From: Enterocloster aldenensis
GTDB taxonomy: Bacteria; Bacillota; Clostridia; Lachnospirales; Lachnospiraceae
DNA length: 64,000 nucleotides
NCBI RefSeq assembly: GCF_003434055.1
Contig: NZ_QVEX01000016.1
Location: 1 to 64,000, forward strand
Reading direction: 5' to 3'
The notes below the pieces were generated by a model that worked only from the letters and a program-made list of their open reading frames with translations, ran no database searches and was not told the origin of the DNA. This document shows positions 59,859-64,000 of the stretch, one piece after another. Numbering within the stretch: position 1 is the stretch's first letter; each line of letters begins with the position of its first letter. A program made the position numbers and the translations under genes.

Positions 59859-60827
59859 TCACACCGTATTTTTAAGACGTTCATACAAATTAGGAATCGT
59901 ACACAAGTGGTTGCCTTCAATGTACAGGCCTGTCCCGCCAAGGGATACCGGACGGTTGATTACGTTCTTCCTGGGGCGGTAGTAATAGTGGAAATGTTCC
60001 TTGCTTACATCTGTCCGGTAATCACCCAGGGGGATGATATCAAAGTTGGCAGTGGTAATCTGTCTGAGTCCATGGCCCTGGTTGCGGCAGATGGAGAGAG
60101 CCTTTAAGAACACCTCCGGTCCCGTGATGGCGGAGCCTATATTTAGGAACACGCCGCCTTCCAGTCCGGATAGGGATTGACAGAAATAGCCAAAGTCCCT
60201 TCCGCTGGCTTTGCCCAATGCCTCAAAATTACAGATTGGATGCTCATGGATGATGTCGGTTCCCATGGTCACATGGTAGGTGGCTGGCACATTGTTAAGG
60301 TAGGCCTGGTAGAAAACGCATTGGTCCCTGTAAGGGAACTGGTTGGGGTGTTCATCTATATAATGCGCCAGGCTTTCGCCATAACCGTAATTTTGGGATG
60401 CACCGGCAATGATTGCCTCGTTCATCCAGCGTCCGGTTTCCTCCCACATACCGAAAGTACCGTCCTCTATGGCGGTGGGGACATGCTCCGAGGTCCCGCC
60501 AAGATAGGACAGTTCAAAGTCATGGATGCTGCACGCACCGTTCCCTGCAAGATGGGTAATGTATCCATTCCTAAGGAACCATAAAAGGTACTTGGACAGG
60601 CCGCATTTTATCACATGGGCTCCAAAGAAGCAGACCACAGGTCTTTGGTTTCTGCGGGCTTCTTTCATTTTTTCACAGAGTATTGTAAATTCCTTGGAAT
60701 CAAAAGGCTCCGGCCTGTATTCTCCAGGAACAAGCAGATTGTCTACGGTTACCAGATTCGTGCGGTTTTTTGTTGTAGATGTTCTGGTTTTTGTTAAATC
60801 CATAATTTTAGGCTGATATGTAATCAT
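59859..60827 (-). CDS. Deoxyhypusine-synthase-like protein of unknown function
   Basis: 322 residues from ATG 60827, with AAGGGAG eleven bases upstream. The order of motifs follows deoxyhypusine synthase (FFGAHVIKCGL, ITHLAGNGACSIHDFELSYL, DGTFGMWEETGRWMNEAI), so an NAD-binding fold of that type is likely. The catalytic lysine region of true deoxyhypusine synthases (E-A-x-S-W-G-K) is not found; instead the end reads SLGGTGLYIEGNHLCTIPNL. Bacteria lack eIF5A, so a different reaction is expected. It lies in an operon with a heptose-kinase-like enzyme and a phosphatase. Confidence 0.75.
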   Translation of the reverse strand: MITYQPKIMDLTKTRTSTTKNRTNLVTVDNLLVPGEYRPEPFDSKEFTILCEKMKEARRNQRPVVCFFGAHVIKCGLSKYLLWFLRNGYITHLAGNGACSIHDFELSYLGGTSEHVPTAIEDGTFGMWEETGRWMNEAIIAGASQNYGYGESLAHYIDEHPNQFPYRDQCVFYQAYLNNVPATYHVTMGTDIIHEHPICNFEALGKASGRDFGYFCQSLSGLEGGVFLNIGSAITGPEVFLKALSICRNQGHGLRQITTANFDIIPLGDYRTDVSKEHFHYYYRPRKNVINRPVSLGGTGLYIEGNHLCTIPNLYERLKNTV

Positions 60828-60859
60828 ATGACATAACACTCCCTTATGTAATAGTATGT

Positions 60860-62017
60860 TTAGCAGCTGTGCTCCATCCAATGGGAGAATATGAGGGTGG
60901 CGCCGGAGAGGATATAATAATGCTCCGGCAGCTGGGAGGCAATGACCTCCACGGTCCGCTCATTGCTGTTAAATGTTCTTTGATTTACCAGGCCCTGAAT
61001 CTGTTCGGATAAAAGCCTGGAACGGTAGGCTAGGTTGCCGGAGAGAACCACTGCGTCAAAGTCCACAATATTAGCAGCGGTGGTGATGGCTGCAGCCAGA
61101 TATCCGGCTTCTTTTTCCAGCACATGCATGGCAGCCGGTTCCCGGCTGTAAGCCCGGTCCACGATGATGGACCAGTCCCTGAGACTGGGGTCCTGTGTCC
61201 TGGCCCATTCAACAATCCTGCTTATGGTGGCAAATATCTCCACACATCCATAGTTGCCGCATTGGCACCGGGGACCATGGATGTCCAGGGAGATATGTCC
61301 CAGTCCGCGCATTCCCTGGGACAGTTTCCCGTCCTGGATCAGACCGCCGCCAATACCCGCGTCAGCGACCAGCTCCAGGAAGTTTGCATATTTTCCCCTT
61401 ATACCATAAACATTTTCAGCCAGGGCCAGGGCCATGATATCATTTTCCAGCAAGGCGGTACATTGGAATTGGCTGGCCAGCAGCGGTGCGATGGGCGTAT
61501 TGCTGAAACGTGCGAAGTTGGGGGGCTTTAGGATATATCCCGTCGTTCTGTCCAGGGGGCCGGGGGAGGATATACCGATACCCAGCAGCCTGCCTGGGGC
61601 AGGATGCTGGGCCAGCATCCTGTGGATGCGGCCGATGACAGCAGCAACCGCGTCCTGTGGGTCATCCGGCAGGTTATCAATGGGTTCCCTGTGGTTGTAC
61701 AGGATATTGCCGCACAAATCCACAATGCCCATATGCATGTAGTCACGCTTCAGGCACAGGCCTACGGCGTGATATGCCTCAGGATTCAGTTCCAGGTTGA
61801 CCGAAGGCCTGCCGCTGCCCCCTTCCTGCCGCTGTCCTTCTAAAATCACACCTTCTGAAGACAGCTGGTCCACGATATTGGTGATGGCCGCCCGGGTCAG
61901 ACCTGTAAGTCTGGCTAAATCAGCCCTGGAGCGGGGGTGGAGCTGGAGCTGTTGAAGAAGCAGTGTCCTGTTATTCTGTTTTAAGCCAGCTGCATTAAGA
62001 CCGGAATTTGGATTCAT
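60860..62017 (-). CDS. ROK family transcriptional regulator (NagC/XylR-like)
   Basis: 385 residues. The N-terminal helix-turn-helix (RSRADLARLTGLTRAAITNI, VDQLSSEGVI, the G-G-S-G-R-P wing) precedes a ROK domain with the zinc motif HGPRCQCGNYGCVE (C-x-C-G-x-x-G-C-x-E). It is expected to bind a sugar and to control this operon. AAGGAAGG precedes the ATG. It lies 30 bases after the ROK kinase gene. Confidence 0.92.
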   Translation of the reverse strand: MNPNSGLNAAGLKQNNRTLLLQQLQLHPRSRADLARLTGLTRAAITNIVDQLSSEGVILEGQRQEGGSGRPSVNLELNPEAYHAVGLCLKRDYMHMGIVDLCGNILYNHREPIDNLPDDPQDAVAAVIGRIHRMLAQHPAPGRLLGIGISSPGPLDRTTGYILKPPNFARFSNTPIAPLLASQFQCTALLENDIMALALAENVYGIRGKYANFLELVADAGIGGGLIQDGKLSQGMRGLGHISLDIHGPRCQCGNYGCVEIFATISRIVEWARTQDPSLRDWSIIVDRAYSREPAAMHVLEKEAGYLAAAITTAANIVDFDAVVLSGNLAYRSRLLSEQIQGLVNQRTFNSNERTVEVIASQLPEHYYILSGATLIFSHWMEHSC

Positions 62018-62047
62018 AGTGATATAGGTTTCCTTCCTTCTTCGTAT

Positions 62048-63073
62048 TTAATCCCTGATGTGGTTTTCTGACCCGGCAAGGTCCTGATTATTGCCAAGGA
62101 CCTGGCCATTGCCAAGGCCCATATAACCCACGGCTGCGGCCGCATAATCGCCAATTCCATCCCCAAGGGCGCTGGGAAGTATGCGGCACCGTGCTGCGGA
62201 GGCCGGGAGGGCTTCCTGGGCAATGGTCTGCTCTATTGTGGGCAGGAATAAATCGATATTGCGCTCATAGATACTTCCGATGACAATCGCATCCGGATTT
62301 AGAAGATCAATGAGCATTGCCAGGCACTGCCCCAGCTTTGCGGCGCAGACGTTTATGATATGCAGGCAGAAAGGGTCTCCTTTATCTGCCAGGCGGCATA
62401 TTTCCTTGGCATTTATTTCCTCAGAAGCAGCCAGAAGCTGCCTGGGGGACTCATGAAACAACTGTTTTTCAATGGCATCCCTGGCAAAGCGGGCTATTCC
62501 GCCGCCGCTGCAGAATCCCTCATAACTTCCTTCCTTCCCATAGCCCACAGGTCCTGTCTGTTCTGCGCGGACATGTCCGATTTCACCTGCCAGGCCGCAG
62601 CTTCCTCCATATAGTCTGCCCCCCAGGATCAGACCGGCGCCAAAACCAGTGCCAAAGGTGAGGAATATCATGTTTTGCGTACCCATGCCCGCGCCGAACT
62701 GCCATTCGGCCAGGGCGCAGGCGTTGGCGTCATTTTCCAGATAGGCTGGAACCTTGAATTCTTCTGAAAACCAGCGGCATACCTGGATATGGTCCCAGGC
62801 TGGGAGGTTGGGGGGTGACAGGATGACTCCCCTGGCCGCGTCCAGGGGGCCTCCGCAGGAAATACCAATGGCCTTAAGGTTCCCGGATTCAATCCCGCAG
62901 TCTGACAGAAGGCTTCGCAGAAGCGAATTAAGCGTTAGCAGGGTGGCCTGGGGACTGTGGTCAATGGTTGGGAATTTGGATTTTTTCAGGATACGGATAT
63001 CCCCGCCGCGGATTTCTGCAATACAGGCAGCTGATTTTGTGCCGCCCAGATCGATTCCTGCGTAGTATGGCAT
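62048..63073 (-). CDS. ROK family sugar kinase
   Basis: 341 residues, no DNA-binding domain. ATP loop GIDLGGTKSAACIAE, catalytic aspartate in LENDANACALAEW, TFGTGFGAGLI. The usual zinc-binding cysteines (C-x-C-G-x-x-G-C) are replaced by GYGKEGSYEGFCSGGG, a variant form of the family. It probably phosphorylates a sugar released by the mannosidase encoded just upstream. GAGAGGAG precedes the ATG. Confidence 0.9.
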   Translation of the reverse strand: MPYYAGIDLGGTKSAACIAEIRGGDIRILKKSKFPTIDHSPQATLLTLNSLLRSLLSDCGIESGNLKAIGISCGGPLDAARGVILSPPNLPAWDHIQVCRWFSEEFKVPAYLENDANACALAEWQFGAGMGTQNMIFLTFGTGFGAGLILGGRLYGGSCGLAGEIGHVRAEQTGPVGYGKEGSYEGFCSGGGIARFARDAIEKQLFHESPRQLLAASEEINAKEICRLADKGDPFCLHIINVCAAKLGQCLAMLIDLLNPDAIVIGSIYERNIDLFLPTIEQTIAQEALPASAARCRILPSALGDGIGDYAAAAVGYMGLGNGQVLGNNQDLAGSENHIRD

Positions 63074-63086
63074 AGTTATGCTCCTC

Positions 63087-64000
63087 TCAGCTTAGCTGGA
63101 ACAACAGTGTGTTAATTTCAAAGGGATGCATTGTTAATTCCACGCATCCGCTGCCGTGAAAGTCCTCAATGGGATCTTCTAACAGGCTGCCTATTGTCCA
63201 GGCCGTGTAATTAAATCCAGGTGTTATGGTCAGAGGGGTCTGTGCCCCGGCAAATTCATGGAACCGGACAACCAGATACTTCTGGTCTTCCGAGCATTTT
63301 ACCGCGTCCATCATGATGTTTTCCGCGCTGAAACGGAGGAAGCTGTCAGTCTGGATGGTTCCGGCGCAGGTCCTGACCGGATTATTAAGGTAGTATGCCG
63401 TCTGTTCCGTATGGCTGTGAGCCACATCCCCTGTATGTGGATACAGGGAATAGGTAAACTGATGCATGCCCTGGTCCTGAAGATAGTCAGGATTTGTGGC
63501 TGTCTTGATCAGGGTCAGCCTCAGCAGGTTACCCTTTACATCGCAGCCGTATTTTGAATCATTCATCAGGCTGACGCCGTAGCCGCTGTCGGAAAGGTCC
63601 ACCCATTTGTGCAGTACCATTTCAAACTTGGCAATATCCCAGCTGGTATTCCAGTTATTAGGCCGCCTCACATTGCCATACTGTATATCATAGGTGGCAT
63701 ATGTGGTGCGGATGTCAACCGGGAATGCCGCTTTCATCAGCTGATGGGTTTCATGCATATCGACCTGGGTCTTAAAATCAATGCGGCGCTCGCCGGCATA
63801 TACGCAGAGGTCCTGCCAGATATAGGACTTGCTGTATTTCCATTCCAGGTGGACCACCGCGTACAGAGGGCCGTTTTCCGTAAGCTCCATGGTTACCAGG
63901 TCCTCGGCTTCCCACATTTTCTCCTGATAGAACAGATTGATATTCCAGGCATCACACATATTGGGTCTGTCCTCAAAGAACTGCAGGACATTGCCCCTCT
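63087..64000 (-). CDS. GH38 alpha-mannosidase, C-terminal part (continues beyond window)
   Basis: About 303 residues are visible. The frame stays open to the last base, reading GNVLQFFEDRPN before MCDAWNINLFYQ, so the true start lies outside. The beta-sandwich part of family 38 is recognised by DAWNI, RIDFKTQVDMHETHQLMK, DLSDSGYGVSLMNDSKYG and the end PFEINTLLFQLS. The catalytic domain is not in view. It removes alpha-linked mannose from glycans. It is first (in view) of a leftward operon with sugar kinase and regulator genes. Confidence 0.88.
   Translation of the reverse strand, partial: RGNVLQFFEDRPNMCDAWNINLFYQEKMWEAEDLVTMELTENGPLYAVVHLEWKYSKSYIWQDLCVYAGERRIDFKTQVDMHETHQLMKAAFPVDIRTTYATYDIQYGNVRRPNNWNTSWDIAKFEMVLHKWVDLSDSGYGVSLMNDSKYGCDVKGNLLRLTLIKTATNPDYLQDQGMHQFTYSLYPHTGDVAHSHTEQTAYYLNNPVRTCAGTIQTDSFLRFSAENIMMDAVKCSEDQKYLVVRFHEFAGAQTPLTITPGFNYTAWTIGSLLEDPIEDFHGSGCVELTMHPFEINTLLFQLS

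Overview
The window looks like the chromosome of a strictly anaerobic gut Firmicute of the Lachnospiraceae, most likely of the Enterocloster (Clostridium bolteae / clostridioforme) type. I infer this from the mid-range GC content, Clostridia-type lipoproteins and regulators, a glycyl radical enzyme pair, a thrS T-box leader and tRNA genes without encoded CCA. The species is inference; the gene calls rest on translations and motifs.

Layout. 1-1050: tRNA cluster (Tyr partial, initiator Met, Lys, Phe). About 155 bp of it (Lys 3' half, Phe, terminator) is repeated, and the two copies bracket a small decayed insert carrying a broken XRE repressor and a par/fst-like type I toxin-antitoxin locus. 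1.1-4.7 kb: surface protein, hydrolase and small conserved genes. 4.9-9.2 kb: a sulfur/selenium-type cluster (two-part YeeE/YedE channel, two TusA proteins, thioredoxin-reductase fusion) with a divergent LysR regulator. 16.9-18.9 kb: two double-rhodanese lipoproteins whose promoter carries an 18-bp box (16/18 identical) also found upstream of the channel operon, suggesting one regulon. 9.3-16.7 kb: a sugar-modifying cluster (ArnB/WecE-like aminotransferase, GT2 fused to ATP-grasp, GT-C transferase) interleaved with a NitT/TauT-type ABC importer. 19-21.2 kb: T-box-controlled thrS, then a second type I toxin-antitoxin locus of Hol-Tox type with a convergent antisense RNA. 21.6-27.6 kb: GntR-controlled MFS exporter and hydrolase, Crp-like regulator, deoD-deoB.

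27.6-28.6 kb is a gene-free stretch with two large imperfect palindromes and a TA-flanked MITE; a piece of the same MITE sits inside the following operon. 28.6-37.4 kb: FCD-GntR regulator and an eight-gene catabolic operon (ATC-hydrolase-like enzyme, LivKHMGF importer, SDR, DhaK, DhaL) whose substrate is not obvious. 37.5-45 kb: XRE regulator, chemoreceptor, DUF3829 lipoprotein, ferredoxin-like protein, DUF2975/XRE/DUF4173 membrane genes. 45-54.5 kb: a nucleoside salvage region (adenosine deaminase, nucleoside hydrolase, BMP-type nucleoside ABC importer) running into yjjI-yjjW, followed by nine 37-bp tandem repeats. 54.9-57.8 kb: Crp-like regulator, Orn/Lys/Arg decarboxylase, A/T-rich nucleotide-kinase-like gene. 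58-64 kb: a leftward operon entering from beyond the window (GH38 alpha-mannosidase, ROK kinase, ROK regulator, deoxyhypusine-synthase-like protein, heptose-kinase-like PfkB kinase, HAD phosphatase).

The points I would follow first are the two toxin-antitoxin loci, the shared LysR box, the YjjI/YjjW-nucleoside association, the Liv-SDR-DhaKL operon, the GT2-ATP-grasp fusion and the palindrome cluster.
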